DNA of 64,000 bases from Synaphobranchus kaupii (GCA_029718625.1 CM056381.1:52136157-52200156), one strand, 5' to 3'. Counted from the first letter of the stretch, positions 45,734 through 55,550 are shown. Notes: generated by a model from the letters alone, not told the origin. A program made the numbers and translations.

Positions 45734-47265
45734 CACTACTCACAAAAAGTTAGGGATATTTGGCTTTCGGGTGAAATTTATGGAAAATGTAAGTTCACGC
45801 TACAGTGATATTATACGTATCATGAAAGTAGGGCATTTAAGTAGAAGCATGCAATGGTGATTTCCTCATCTCAAACAATTTATTGAAACAAAAGCCAACA
45901 ACAGTGGTGGGTATACCACAACAAAAATGTCAATGTCTCAATAACTTGTCATGTGCCCTTGAGCATCAATTACAGCTTGACAACGACGTCTCATGCTGTT
46001 CACAAGTCGACTTATTGTCTGCTGAGGCATGGCATCCCACTCTTCTTGAAGGGCGGCCCTCAGGTCATTGAGGTTCTGGGGTACAGAGTTACGAGCCTCT
46101 ACACGGTGAGTCAGCTGATCCCATAGGTTTTCTATGGGATTCAGGTCTGGAGAAAGTGCAGGCCACTCCATTTGAGGTACCCCAGTCTCCAGCAGCCTTT
46201 CCCTAATGATGCGACCTCGATGAGCTGGAGCATTGTCGTCCATGAAGATGAAATTAGGCCTGTGTTGTTCATGCAGGGGCACAATGACTGGATTAATGAT
46301 GTTATTCAGGTAGTATGGGCTTGTCACTGTACCATTCACAAAGTGTAGGGCAGTTCTGTATTGACTAGACACACCTGCCCACACTGTAACACCGCCACCA
46401 CCAAAGGGTCGTCTGGTGACAACAGTGGCTGATGCATAGCGCTCTCCTTGACGTCTCCAACATCGTTGGCGGCCATCATTTCTGCTCAACGTGAATCGAC
46501 TTTCATCAGAGAACAGCACTGAGGCCCACTGGTCCCTCGTCCAGTGTAAATGCTCCCTGGCCCATGCAAGACGATGACGCCTGTGCCTGGTGGTGTGGTC
46601 AGGTACCCTTGCAGGTCGTCTAGCACGCAGACCACGCTGATGTAAACGGTTTAGAATGGTCTGACGTGACACTTGGGTGCCTCTCACCTCCCTTAAATGT
46701 GCCTGGAGTTGAGTGGCATTCATCATCCGGTTCCGCAGGGCACTGTTCACAATGAAGCGGTCATCAGTGTGGGATGTGGCCAAAGGATGTCCACTTCTAT
46801 GCCTTTCTGTGACTCTTCCAGTCTCTCTGTATCTCTGTTGCAACCTGCTGATGACACTCTGTGACACTCTAAGCTCAGTGGCCACTTCCCTCTGAGAACA
46901 TCCTGTTTGAAGCCTCGCAATGGCGAGGTACTGTTGATCAATTGTTAGGTGTCGTCTTGGTCTCATGATGTCAAAATGTGAACAGCATGATGAAGAGGAC
47001 TGTTTAAATACCAATTCTAATTGAACCAGGAAATTTATTGATCGATTCATGGATCAAACACCTGTTGTGAATTTTGCCGTTCAGCTCCTTGTTAGAGAAC
47101 AGCAAGTTGTGCAAAAAGTACTGAAACATTGAATAGTTGGACATGTGCATTCAAAAGTTTAGAGAAGGTCAAATTAATTTCACCTGTAAAGGTTATAGTG
47201 CATTTTAGGTTCATCCTGAAATTTCACCCGAAAGCCGAATATCCCTAACTTTTTGTGAGTAGTAT
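45732..47265 (-). mobile_element. Tc1-like element, CACTACTCACAAAAAG family, copy B (intact gene)
   Basis: Starts CACTACTCACAAAAAGTTAG at 45734 and ends CTTTTTGTGAGTAGT at 47263; the terminal G is missing or merged with the flanking ATATAT. TA repeats flank it. About 1.53 kb, opposite in orientation to copy A at 27973-29503 and nearly identical to it. Confidence 0.92.
45938..46966 (-). CDS. Tc1-like transposase, full-length open frame
   Basis: A 342-residue cut-and-paste transposase acting on the TIRs of its own family. Start [20 protein letters not shown] at 46966; an upstream in-frame Met at 47050 is possible but its 28 codons look like untranslated leader, and copy A has the same arrangement. 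Domains: first HTH at about residues 15-50 ([20 protein letters not shown]), basic linker with [11 protein letters not shown], second HTH to about 125, then the DDE core with D in [10 protein letters not shown] in [10 protein letters not shown] and E in [13 protein letters not shown], 34 residues apart in the Tc1 manner, and [11 protein letters not shown]-terminus GHMTSY. No stops or frameshifts. It is the only intact transposon gene here; activity cannot be judged from sequence alone. Confidence 0.93.
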   Translation of the reverse strand: MRPRRHLTIDQQYLAIARLQTGCSQREVATELRVSQSVISRLQQRYRETGRVTERHRSGHPLATSHTDDRFIVNSALRNRMMNATQLQAHLREVRGTQVSRQTILNRLHQRGLRARRPARVPDHTTRHRRHRLAWAREHLHWTRDQWASVLFSDESRFTLSRNDGRQRCWRRQGERYASATVVTRRPFGGGGVTVWAGVSSQYRTALHFVNGTVTSPYYLNNIINPVIVPLHEQHRPNFIFMDDNAPAHRGRIIRERLLETGVPQMEWPALSPDLNPIENLWDQLTHRVEARNSVPQNLNDLRAALQEEWDAMPQQTISRLVNSMRRRCQAVIDAQGHMTSY

Positions 47266-47650
47266 ATATATAATAAAAAAATAATAATTTGTGCACTCAC
47301 AAAGCGCACCCTGCCGGGAGGTTTCTATGTGTCTGCTGGCACCAGAAGGGCTCTCGAGGCCTAAGTACATACAGTACAGTCAAGGACAACTACAGGCAGG
47401 GGCGTAGGTTTCATTTGAACATTGGGGGGGGGACCACAAACAGTAAATGTTCTTTGTGATGATAATGGAGGGGGACACTAATAATATAGCATCCAACAGT
47501 AGCGAAGCATGACTATTGGACCGAGGCCCTCAACCATTCCTGTGAGGAAAGCAATACGAAAAATTTGAGCCTTTTAAAACTCATTTCCTGCATTTCTACA
47601 CAACCTCACCCAGGGCATTTTCTAAAATAAAATGTTTTATTTATGAACAT
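47266..47650. mobile_element. relic of a hAT-like element (CAGGGGCGTAGGTTT)
   Basis: CAGGGGCGTAGGTTTCATTTG at about 47398, followed by a G-run, resembles a hAT terminus. No second end is seen before the LTR at 47651. The rest is spacer. Confidence 0.4.
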
Positions 47651-47808
47651 TGTTACATCCCAGTGTATTATAGAACACATTTATTATTGAGGGATGTTAC
47701 TGTTTTGGGTTTTGGGTACTGCCGTTTGTTTGTGTTCCCTATACAGGTGGAAGTCAGGATGCATTGTCATCGCTTGGAGACCGGAGCAGATGCTTGTCGG
47801 TGCTGACA
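47651..47808 (+). repeat. 5' LTR of Gmr1-type element
   Basis: TGTTACATCCCAGTGTATTA to about GGTGCTGACA. It matches 52251-52412 with several substitutions and small indels, for example GGGTTTTGGGTAC versus GGGTTTTGGCTGGGTAC. The 3' boundary is inferred from the end of similarity. Confidence 0.7.
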
Positions 47809-49411
47809 CCGGGGAATCGGTTCTTGGTAAGGCTGAGTCGTCCCCTGTCAAGACCGAGTGTCCTGTTACTGCGGCTCAACAGAAATTTGAGTTGGATATG
47901 AGGCGTTTGGAGTTGGAGGCTCAGACGGCACTGAGAGAGAGAGAGCTGGAGGCCCAGGCGAGAGAGAGAGAGTTGGAGGCTCAGGTGCGCCTGAAGGAGA
48001 GGGAGATGGAGATGAATCTGCGTTTAAAAGAGATGGAGTTGGAAACCGCTCGGGTTAGCGGCGGCTGCAACAAGCAGCAGGCCGAATTTGATGTTAGCAG
48101 ACACATCAGAATGGTTCCCCCATTCGCGAGGCGGAAGTGGAAAAGTATTTTTCCCTGTTTGAGCGGGTCGCTATCACGCTCAAGTGGCCCAAAGACGCCT
48201 GGTCACTGCTGCTACAGTGCGTGCTGGTGGGTAAAGCTCAGGACGCGTATTCATCACTGCCCTTGGAACAAAGCCTTGACTACGAGGAAGCAAAGGCTGC
48301 GGTGCTCCGGGCATATGAACTTGTGCCAGAGGCTTATCGCCAAAAATGTAGGCGTTTTCAGAAAGCCGATAGCCAGACTTTTGTTGAGTTCGCCCGTGAG
48401 AAAGAGAGTATGTTTGGCCGGTGGTGTGCTGCACAAGGGGTTAAACAATTTGAACAACTCCGCGATCTGATGATCATGGAGGAATTCAAAAATTGTTTGC
48501 CTGAACGTGTCGCCACTTATTTGAACGAGCAGAAGGTGACTCAAGTCGCAAAGGCTGCAGTTTTAGCGGACGAGTTTTCTCTCACGCATGCAAGCTTGTC
48601 TGTTGGGAAACCTCCGCCACGTCATAACGACGTCACTCCTCGGAGGGAGTTCCCTGGTAGCTCGGCCGGTCCGTTAAAGGCCAGTGCTCCTGTTTCCGGT
48701 GCGGGGCAGGAAACGTCGGGAAAGGTATTGTGCCACTTTTGCAAGAAGCCTGGCCATATTATGGTTAATTGCTATGCCTTTAAGAAGAAAAATAACTTCT
48801 CAAAAGGGGTCTCCCTGGTGAAAACGTCTTCGCCGGTGCTTGGACTCAGTGAGACTTCACTACTTGAGAAGGGTAGTGCTTTTTGGGACTATGCTCCATT
48901 TATCATGGATGGTTTTGTGCGCTTAACTGGTGAGCTTGGTTCTCAGAGGCCAGTTAAGATATTGAGGGATACGGGTGCGGCGCAGTCTTTGATGTTGGAG
49001 GATACCTTACCTCTGTCTGAGGAATCTTCATTAGGCACTAGTGTCCTTGTGCAGGGTTTTGAGATGGGTTTTACTAACGTGCCACTGCATGCTGTTTATT
49101 TCGAGTCCGACCTAGTGACGGGTGACGTCGTAGTGGGCGTGCGACCCAGTCTTCCGGTGGACGGAGTATCTTTCATTCTGGGGAATGATTTAGCTGGTGG
49201 CCGTGTTCTGGTTAGCCCTGAGGTGACACCAGTCCCTATTGTTGATCGCCCTGATGAGCTCGCACAGGAATACCTACGTGTGCTGTCACTCGTGCCAGGT
49301 CTAAGCGACTGGTGGGTAGTCCCGATACGACTAGCGGTGAGCCGAAGATGGATTGGGCGGCGGGGGAGAAACGGGCTGAATGTGGTGAGGGATTTGGCGA
49401 ATTGTCTCTAG
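47790..49411 (+). pseudogene. gag plus protease of Gmr1-type element
   Basis: Structural protein and aspartic protease. The N-terminal part (from MLVGADTGESVLG at 47790) has a long charged coiled-coil of repeated LEAQ/RERE units (about 47900-48050). After a one-base frameshift near 48125 the capsid-like region continues (EKYFSLFERVA…FVEFAREKESMFGRWC). It is followed by a CCHC zinc knuckle CHFCKKPGHIMVNC (C-x2-C-x4-H-x4-C, about 48730) and the protease motif ILRDTGAAQSLML with FILGNDLAGG. The frame then degenerates near 49370: a shift, plus TGA at about 49413 in the correct frame. The start is uncertain because the Met lies near or inside the LTR. Confidence 0.85.
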
Positions 49412-49500
49412 CCTGAGAGCAGTTTGTTGATGAGCAGAGAAAGGACTCAGAGCTTTCTTCTCTCTTTGTAAAGGCAATTCCTGAAGAGGAGGCTGTTTTA

Positions 49501-50689
49501 GTGCCGACGGCGTACTTTTTAAGGGACGATGTACTTATGCGTAAGTGGAGACCTGTAGACGCTTCAATTCAGGATGACTGGCGTGTCATTCACCAGGTCG
49601 TAGTCCCGACAGTATATCGCAAGGAGATACTTTGCCTTGCTCATGATAGCTGCCTTGCTGGACATCTGGGCGTCAATAAAACACATGACCGTGTCCTGAG
49701 GCACTTCTTTTGGCCGGGGTTGAAAAGAGACGTCGCTAGGTACTGCGAAACGTGTTCAGTGTGTCAGGTTACTGGGAAGCCGAACCAAAAGATTCCGCCG
49801 GCTCCACTGTACCCCATTCCAGCGGTTGGGGAGGCGTTTGAGAGGGTTCTTGTGGATTGTGTGGGCCCGCTGCCACGGACTAAGTCTGGTAATCAGTACT
49901 TGCTTACTATAATGTGCGTGGCTACCCGTTTTCCCGAGGCGATACCTTTGCAGAAGATAATGGCTCCAGTCGTTAAGGCGCTCGTTAAATTCTTTTCTTT
50001 GTTCGGTCTCCCTAAGGCCATTCAGACTGACCAGGGGACCAATTTCATGTCCAATATTTTTACTCAGGTACTCGACCAGTTAGCAATTAAGCATTTTCCC
50101 TCCAGTGCTTATCATCTGGAGTCGCAGGGGGGCGCTTGAGCGATTCCATCAGACTCTCAAGTCTATGCTACGCGCATACTGTCTTGAGTTTGAAAAGGAC
50201 TGGGATGAGGGCGTACATTTAACGCTTTTTGCTGTGCGAGAGGTGGTTCAAGAATCTCTGGGATTCAGTCCTGCTGAGTTAGTTTTTGGTCACACTGTAC
50301 GTGGTCCTCTGAAGCTACTCAAAGAAAAGTGGCTGGTAGAGAACAGTCACACGAACCTGCTTGATTTTGTGTGCAATTTTCGTTTCAAGTTGCATCGAGC
50401 AGGCGAGTTAGCGAGGGAGAATTTGGAGTCCTCGCAAAAGAGGATGAAACGCTTATTTGATCGTGGTGCAGAGTTGAGAATTTTCTCGCCTGGCGATAAG
50501 GTGATGGTGCTCCTGCCCATTCCGGGGTCTGCTTTGCAGGCGCGCTATAGCGGCCCGTACCTGGTTGAACGTCGGGTGAGTGATCGTGATTATATAATAG
50601 CCACTCCTGACCGTAAGAAAAGGAGTTGCCTGTGTCACGTTAACATGATCAAGCCCTATTGTGAGCATCACAAGATGAAGGAGAGGTGA
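49501..50689 (+). pseudogene. integrase of Gmr1-type element, one frameshift
   Basis: Inserts the cDNA copy. HHCC zinc domain: HDSCLAGHLGVNKTHDRV … CETCSVC. Catalytic D in VLVDCVGPLP, D in IQTDQGTNF, and E in the block split by the frameshift (YHLES…GALERFHQTLK). A GPY/F module follows (SGPYLVERRVSDRDYI … CHVNMIKPY). The break is one extra G in a G-run near 50128, giving TGA at 50137; the frame resumes in the open stretch 50105-50689. The stop at 50687 overlaps the RT frame as GTGA. Position before RT is the key feature of this element. Confidence 0.9.
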
Positions 50690-51530
50690 AAGCTGTGGCC
50701 CTGTCAGGCATTACCTTTAATCCTCTTGATCAGGAGGAGGGGGATGTGCTTGTACCCCCGAAGAGTGTGACAGAAGGCAGGCTGCGGAATTCTGAGTTTC
50801 TGCGCAGCCTTGAGGTGCAGCTGTTTCATTTGCCTAGTGCTGAAAGCGCTGACATTGCTAAACTCATTTATTTGCACTTGTCTCTATTTTCTGATGTGCC
50901 TATCCGCACTCACCTAATAGAACATGACATCGACGTGGGTGGGTTTTCCCCAATAAAGCAACACCCCTATCGTGTTAATCCAGCAAAACGTTTACAATTA
51001 AAGAAAGAGGTGGACTACATGATAGAGAATGGCATCGCTGAGCCCAGCTCAAGCGACTGGAGTTCTCCCTGCTTACTCATTAATAAACCCGACGGCACTT
51101 TTCGTTTTTGCACTGATTACAGGAAGGTGAATACAGTCACGAAACCTGATTGTTATCCTCTCCCTAGAATGGATGACTGTGTAGAACGAGTAGGCTCGGC
51201 CGCTTATGTGAGCAAATTTGATTTGCTTAAGGGTTACTGGCAAGTTCCCCTGTCAAAATGCGCGAAGGAGATTTCCGCTTTTGTAACACCAGACACTTTC
51301 CTACAGTATACGGTGATGCCTTTCGGGATGAGGAACGCTCCGGCGACCTTTCAGAGATTGGTTAATCTCGTTGTGTCAGATCTGCCAGGTTGCGAGGCAT
51401 ATTTGGATGACCTGCTAATTTACAGCACGTCTTGGACTGAGCATATCGCTCAGATGGGAGAACTTTTCGATCGTTTGTCTGCTGCAAACTTAACAGTTAA
51501 CTTGGCAAAATTTTTGGCCAAGCAACTGTT
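50686..51530 (+). pseudogene. reverse transcriptase of Gmr1-type element
   Basis: Gypsy-type RT. IKQHPYRVNPAKRLQLKKEV, VDYMIENGIAEPSSSDWSSP, DGTFRFCTDYRKVNTVTKPD, SKFDLLKGYWQVPLS, FVTPDTFLQYTVMPFGMRNA and catalytic EAYLDDLLIYS (YLDD at 51399-51410). The frame begins at or before a GTG at 50686, one base back from the integrase frame. It goes out of frame at about 51512 in a T-run, joining the RNase H frame. The core is otherwise open. Confidence 0.9.
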
Positions 51531-51536
51531 ACGTAC

Positions 51537-52217
51537 TTGGGCAAAGTTGTGGGTCGGGGACAGGTACGTCCAGTAGACTCGAAGGTGGAGTCTGTGATCG
51601 CATTCCCGGCTCCCAAAACTCGCTGCGAACTGCGGAGGTTCTTGGGGATGGTTGGTTACTACCGCAGTTTTTGCAAAAACTTCTCTGCGGTCGCCTCGCC
51701 GTTAACTGACCTCCTCAGCCCTAAAACTGTTTTCACATGGACTGAGAAATGTCAGCGGTCGTTTGAAAACGTGACGGCCTTGCTGGTTAGCACACCTGTT
51801 CTCTCCGCACCCGTTTTCACACGCCCATTTAAACTTGCTGTGGATGCAAGTGACTGTGGGGCTGGAGCCGTTCTTTTGCAGGAAGACATCCACGGTGTTG
51901 ATCACCCTGTGTGCTACTTTTCGAGGAAGTTTAACCGACATCAGCGGTTGTACTCCACGATAGAGAAGGAGGCTTTAGCCCTGGTTCTTGCGTTACAACA
52001 TTTTGAGGTTTATGTCGGTTCCTCTTTATGCCCTGTCGTGGTGCAGACGGACCATAATCCACTTGTCTTTCTTCACCGTATGCGTAATAGTAATCAGCGT
52101 CTCATGCGGTGGAGCTTATTTTTGCAGGGTTGCGATTTAGACATTCGGCACATCCGTGGGCGTGATAACGTTGTTGTGGATGCATTGTCCCGTATGTACG
52201 AATGTGACAATAAATAA
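51537..52217 (+). pseudogene. RT connection and RNase H of Gmr1-type element
   Basis: Continues the pol polyprotein. FLGMVGYYRSFCKNFSAVAS and PLTDLL, then FKLAVDASDCGAGAVLLQED, CYFSRKFNRHQRLYSTIEKE, ALALVLALQHFEVYV and VVQTDHNPLVFL, ending LRWS-type sequence and IRGRDNVVVDALSRMYECD. These are the usual gypsy RNase H landmarks, with DALSR near the end. The stop at 52215 comes only 34 bp before the 3' LTR, so nothing follows RNase H; no integrase sits in the usual gypsy position. Confidence 0.9.
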
Positions 52218-52250
52218 ATAACGGCATATTTATTGTCTTAAGGGAGAGGG

Positions 52251-52412
52251 TGTTACATCGAAGTGTATTATAGAACACATTTATTATTGAGGGATGTTAC
52301 TATTTTGGGTTTTGGCTGGGTACTGCCGTTTGTTTGTGTTCCCTATACAGGTGGAGGTGAGGATGCATTGTCGTCGCTTGGAGACCGGACCAGATGCGGT
52401 CGTTGCTGGTCA
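52251..52412 (+). repeat. 3' LTR of Gmr1-type element
   Basis: Starts TGTTACATCGAAGTGTATTA right after the purine tract; similarity to the 5' LTR ends near TGCTGGTCA. The next bases (GTTAAAACATTTTTACC) already belong to a hAT MITE. Confidence 0.72.
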
Positions 52413-52666
52413 GTTAAAACATTTTTACCTCTCTTTTTGTAATTGTTTGCAATATAGCACAATGTGAATATTTGACTTTTATTATTCATGACATGCATAG
52501 CTATTTCTAACATAATGTGGCTTAAGAGGGGAAATAATCCCTCTAAACATGAAAAACACCTAATTAAGAAAAATCAACAACCTGTTCAAATTCTGGGATT
52601 GCAATTGTGATTGGAACGAAAACCAGCATATGCAGGGGGCCCCAGGACCGAGTTTAAGAACCACTG
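52413..52666. mobile_element. fragment of CAGTGGTTCTCAA-family hAT MITE
   Basis: Right half only: matches the inverse/right arm of 33721-34423 (TTTGTAATTGTTTGCAATATA, CTTAAGAGGG…AATAATCCCTCTAAACAT, AACCAGCATA) and ends TTTAAGAACCACTG at 52666. The Gmr1-type element probably inserted into it. Confidence 0.75.
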
Positions 52667-53369
52667 CCTTTAGTGGTAGTCGTCGACATCCCAATTATGG
52701 TATTCACATTTCTCTGAACTTCTAAATTAGGCTAATTACAGTGTCTTACAGTGTCGCCGCTTGCGAATACATCAGCCTCTCATGTTGCACTGCAGGGCAA
52801 TAAACATTTTAAGGAACCAAATAGCCTACATTTAAGAAGCTACAACTGTTTTCTGATGAACCCTGAAGAAATTCTCTATTCAATTGTCCAGCAACGTCGA
52901 CATTTCCACAGTGCTACCTAACGTTATCGCACTCGCGGCTGTAATACATTGCTTGTTGTTATGAAAAAACATACTTTTTTTAACGTATATATAAGGCATA
53001 GACTGTAGAAAAATAAGGAGTAGTTAGCTAGGTTAGGAACAGCGCCGAGAGTAGCCTCGCCTACCTGAATGGGGAAACTTCTGGGTCGGCGGTTCTTTTA
53101 TTCACTGTGGGGATTTTGATTTGATTTTCAGTTGAGAGGACTGTTTCAGGTTAAACGTAGCAAAGGCCGCCTACATACCAACAAACCATCTGCTCTACCC
53201 CCGTAACGAGCGTCTCGATTTCATACCATCACAATCAGCTGTTGTGCTGCCGCACATAGCTGCGTAACTTCCGCGGATAGGTTGCCGCCCTTGCCAGCTT
53301 TGCCCTTTTTCCATACAGGGGCCTCGGTGGCGGGAGTACCCTTATGTTTGGGCACAACCTCCTGGGGGA
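52667..53369. other. spacer with partial arm copy
   Basis: 52670-52745 resembles the inverted arm at 44050-44110 (GTCGTCGACATCCCAATTAT). No gene follows. A GCCGCCCTTGCCAGCTTTGC stretch near 53284 may be a decayed part of the DIRS-like element. Confidence 0.4.
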
Positions 53370-54660
53370 AGCTGAGGCAGATAACGTAGCGAATCACGCC
53401 TACTTCTGCCTAATAAACCAATCAATGTAGCGCTAAACGATTGGGAAGCATCACTGGCGTCCGCCGCAGCCAGTACCGATTTAGAATCAAACACCGTAGC
53501 TCACCGGTTGTATGGCAGCAAATCTCACTGGGGTACAGTTTCCATGCCCAGGTTTGATCAATAGAATCTCGTGCCTTGGTACAATAAAGAGCACTTGCCA
53601 ACGATAAAAAGTAAGGATCGAGGCAAATAGTGTAGCGAAGCATGTGCACTCTGCCTTATAAACCAATCTATGTAGCACCATGCTAGCCGATTGGGAAGCC
53701 TTACTGATGTGCTTGCAGCAGTCAGTACAGGCTTAGAATCAATCACCAGAGCTGTAGCTCAAAATCAACGGAATTCCATGCATTAGCAAAAAATAAAGTG
53801 CAGCCACGGACGATGGAACATGGCGGTGGTCTTTAGTAGAGAAGCAGATAGTGTCGTGAAGCACACGCACTCTTAGAATCAATCACCGGAGCTGTAGCTC
53901 AACGATTGTGTGATAACAGATCTCACTGGGGTACACCTTTCATGCCCAGGTTCGATCAACAAAATCTCATGCGTTAACAAAAAATAAAGAGCAGCCGCGG
54001 ACGGTAGAACGTGGCGGTGGTCTTTAGTAGGGAAGTCGAGGCAGATAGTGTAGCGAAGCACGTGTACCCTGCCTTATAAATCAATCGATTTAGCACCTTC
54101 GAAGCCTCACTGGTTAGCGAGGTAAGTTGAAGCAGATAGTGTAGCGAAGCAAGCATACTCTGCTTTACAAACCAAACGAGGTAGTACGCTTGTGCGCTAA
54201 CAGATCTCACTGGGACACTCACCACGCCCAGGTTCCATCAATAGAATCTCGTGCTTTAGTACAATAAAGAGCAACTGCAAACGATAGAGCGTGGTAGTGG
54301 TCTTTAGCAATGGAAGTTGAAGCAGAAAGTGTAGCGAAGCACGCGTACTCTGCTTTATAAACCAATCGCTGTAGCACCGTCGCTAGCACCGTGGGAAGCC
54401 TCACTGGTGTGCTCGCGAAGCCAGTTCAGACTTAGAATCAATCACTGGAGCCGCAGCTCGCTAATTGTTTGGTAGCCCTATCTCACTGGGATATACTTAC
54501 CACGCCCCGTTTCGATCAATGGAATCTCATGCTTTAGCACAATAAAGAACACCCGCAGATGGTAAAACGTGGCGGTAGTGTTTAGTAGGGGAAGCCCAGG
54601 CAGATAGTGCAGCGAAGCACGCGTACTCTGCCTATAATCACAGAAAAATACAAACCTGTA
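53370..54660 (+). repeat. tandem array of tRNA-like units
   Basis: Six or seven diverged units of up to about 284 bp. One landmark (GGCAGATAGTGTAGCGAAGC then CTCTGCCTTATAAACCAATC) recurs at about 53372, 53614, 53843, 54038, 54128, 54314 and 54598; shorter spacings come from deletions inside units. Most units carry GAGCTGTAGCTCAACGATTG (pol III A-box-like) and, about 45 bp on, CCCAGGTTCGATCAA (B-box-like), near 53496-53562, 53888-53960, 54170-54240 and 54445-54515. No full cloverleaf was found by eye. The array lies near the 5' side of the DIRS-like element. Minus-strand open frames through it repeat LVYKAE…FATLSAS and are probably by-products. Confidence 0.75.
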
Positions 54661-54954
54661 TTTTGCTGTATACAAACCTGTTCACCGCGAGACTTGCTCC
54701 GCTAGAGTGAACGCAGTAACTGCGGGAGCACACGTGGCTACAGTATCCAAGAGCCGACTATCCGAACAAGATAGCAAAGATATTCGTGGATGTCGCTCGC
54801 AAGTGCCTTTGGAGGACGATTAGAATCGTAAGAACGGAAAAAACCGTAGCCCCGACCAAAGTCACAAGGCGATAGGGGATTCACAAAGGATACAAACAGT
54901 TTCACGTCTCACTATGCATTGGCGAGGAAATTGAAGAGGACTTCCGCAGTGAAG
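54661..54954. other. leader-like region of the DIRS-like element
   Basis: Unique non-coding DNA between the tandem array and the terminal repeat. No motif assigned. Confidence 0.4.
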
Positions 54955-55096
54955 CTCCCCCATTTATGGGAGGAATTACGTCACTACGCGGGGGTCATGT
55001 ACCATGACAATTCTGGTATAAAAGTCTCGATGCATCTGGCCCCAGAAGGCTATCCATATTGACGACCCGAATGGTCAGAGGAAAGAAATAGAACAG
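54955..55096 (-). repeat. terminal repeat of the DIRS-like element
   Basis: Reverse complement of 44704-44860 with moderate divergence (GCTCCCCCATTTATGGGAGG, GGGGTCATGTACCATGACAA, TTCTGGTATAAAAGTCT). TATAAAAG at about 55017 reads in the plus sense; the inverse repeat at 44778 has TTTTTTACC instead. Confidence 0.7.
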
Positions 55097-55179
55097 GATG
55101 TTGCCCAGGTAGGCAGAAAGAGAAGTTTAAATTAATCCAATCAATGATGAGAATGCACATTCGTCATTTGGTGTCACCT

Positions 55180-55550
55180 CTCTCTTTTGAGGTCTAATAA
55201 ATATTCGATTTCGTTACTGTTTATTTAGAAATATACATTTTTGTCTATTTTTACTTCAACGATAACATAAACAGATTTCATTCACGTTTTTATTTTGAAA
55301 TATATGTTTTAATCTTGTTCTTTTCCATCAACAATGATAAAAAAAATAGAATTAGTCACAGTTTTTATATTCTAATATCCTTTTTCGTCATGTCTTTTTT
55401 TTGCTAACAATATTAGGAAGGGATTTAGTCACAGTTTGTATTCTCTAAAATCAATTTCCTAATGTAACATTTTCTCGTATTCATGAAAAAAAATGCCATT
55501 GACTAAAATGCATTTATTTTTTTCGGGTTGACAAAATTAACACTGGATCT
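55180..55550 (-). repeat. degenerate tandem repeat, inverse of 36434-36800 family
   Basis: Diverged 60-80 bp units (TTCGTTACTGTTTATTTAGA, TCACGTTTTTATTTTGAAAT, TCACAGTTTTTATATTCTAA) ending GACAAAATTAACACTGGATC. Confidence 0.55.

Larger units (their letters stand above)
47651..52412 (+). mobile_element. Gmr1-type Ty3/gypsy retrotransposon (IN before RT)
   Basis: A full-length element about 4.76 kb long. Order on the plus strand: LTR, gag, protease, integrase, reverse transcriptase, RNase H, purine tract (AAGGGAGAGGG), LTR. The domains are gypsy-like, but the integrase lies upstream of RT as in Ty1/copia; this arrangement is known for the Gmr1 group of deuterostome gypsy elements. LTRs are short (about 158-161 bp). 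A clean target duplication was not found (flanks AACAT and GTTAA). Several frame breaks make the copy non-autonomous. Confidence 0.88.
44704..55096 (-). mobile_element. DIRS-like tyrosine-recombinase retroelement, interrupted
   Basis: Inverted terminal repeats: 44704-44860 is the reverse complement of about 54955-55096 (CATAAATGGGGGAGC, GGTACATGACCCCC and CCAGAATTGTCATGG versus the inverse set). An internal stretch at about 44915-44970 (CTATTTCGTTCCTCCGACCA, GTCATCAATATGGAT) is complementary to the outer part of the far terminal repeat, which matches the internal complementary region of DIRS elements. RT and tyrosine recombinase remnants lie on the minus strand. After removing the Tc1-like copy (45734-47263) and the Gmr1-type element (47651-52412), about 4 kb remains, so the element is also internally deleted. 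Whether 52413-53369 belongs to it is unclear. Confidence 0.65.

Noticed and set aside
47694..47789. Gag start at the first in-frame Met (MLLFWVLGTAV)
   Set aside because: This stretch is LTR sequence repeated at 52294, so it is unlikely to be the coding start. The Met at 47790 or a later one fits better.
53370..54660. Possible CRISPR array (regular repeats of 230-280 bp)
   Set aside because: Unit length, diverged repeats, and lack of short identical repeats with unique spacers rule it out, and the context is eukaryotic.
53422..54675. Series of 60-83-codon minus-strand frames sharing LVYKAE and FATLSAS
   Set aside because: The similarity follows from the tandem DNA repeat. The frames break at each unit and carry no domain.
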